DNA from: CAZXDS01 sp964639525
GTDB taxonomy: Bacteria > Bacteroidota > Ignavibacteria > Ignavibacteriales > Melioribacteraceae
DNA length: 6,961 nt
Direction: 5' to 3'
NCBI GenBank assembly: GCA_964639525.1
Contig: CAZXDS010000175.1
Span: forward strand, 1-6,961
Below, piece by piece: positions 6,909 through 6,961 of the stretch. Below the pieces are notes generated by a model. That model ran no database searches. It had not been told where the DNA came from and saw only the letters and a list, made by a program, of their open reading frames with translations. The stretch's first letter is position 1. Every line of letters begins with the position of its first letter. Made by a program: the position numbers and the translations under genes.

Positions 6909-6961
6909 TGTGCGGTATGAATAAAAAAGAAGAAAACAAAAATATTTCAAAACCGGATTGG
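6908..6961 (+). CDS. Start of a downstream gene (18 codons visible, cut by the right edge)
   Basis: An open frame begins at ATG 6908, overlapping the peptidase stop by one base (TAATG), and reads MCGMNKKEENKNISKPDW to the window end. A second in-frame ATG at 6917 may be the true start (MNKKEEN...). Neither has a strong ribosome-binding site, so coupling to the peptidase is likely. The visible part is hydrophilic and Lys/Asn-rich, with no signal peptide. The 'KPDW' stretch near the N-terminus recalls lipoyl synthase (LipA), where a KPxW motif precedes the catalytic domain, but 18 residues are too few to assign a function. Confidence 0.5.
   Translation, partial: MCGMNKKEENKNISKPDW

Overview
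This is a 6961-base AT-rich window whose codons, Sec signal peptide and promoter-like elements resemble the Bacteroidota/Ignavibacteriota (FCB) group. The assignment is an inference from style: low GC, heavy AAA/ATT/GAA codon use, a signal peptide ending '...LIAQ', and TAnnTTTG-like -7 boxes. There is no rRNA or other phylogenetic marker in the window.

Left two thirds (1-4155, minus strand): three genes run leftward as an apparent operon. First is a GT4-family glycosyltransferase (3034-4155). After a 51-base gap comes a large polytopic YfhO-family membrane protein (445-2982). Overlapping its end by 11 bases is a class I SAM-dependent methyltransferase (1-455), which leaves the window at base 1. 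Together they look like part of a cell-surface glycan or lipid-linked sugar pathway: a cytosolic retaining glycosyltransferase, a GT-C-like membrane enzyme that may transfer a polyprenyl-linked sugar outside the membrane, and a small-molecule or sugar methyltransferase. The acceptor and the sugars cannot be read from the sequence.

Middle (4156-4520): a 365-base, very AT-rich divergent intergenic region with candidate promoters in both directions and several short palindromes. No RNA gene or terminator was recognised.

Right third (4521-6961, plus strand): a secreted M1-family (gluzincin) metallopeptidase of 795 residues with a helical-repeat C-terminus. It is followed by the first 18 codons of another gene, whose start overlaps the peptidase stop (TAATG). 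The peptidase keeps the zinc ligands and general base, but its second zinc-ligand spacing is one residue short (HExxH-x17-E) and its GxMEN motif reads GAMET.

I see no mobile element, CRISPR array, tRNA, rRNA or defence system. Nothing clearly forms a new multi-gene system. The best leads are the unusual M1 active site and the GT4-YfhO-methyltransferase operon in what appears to be a diderm bacterium.
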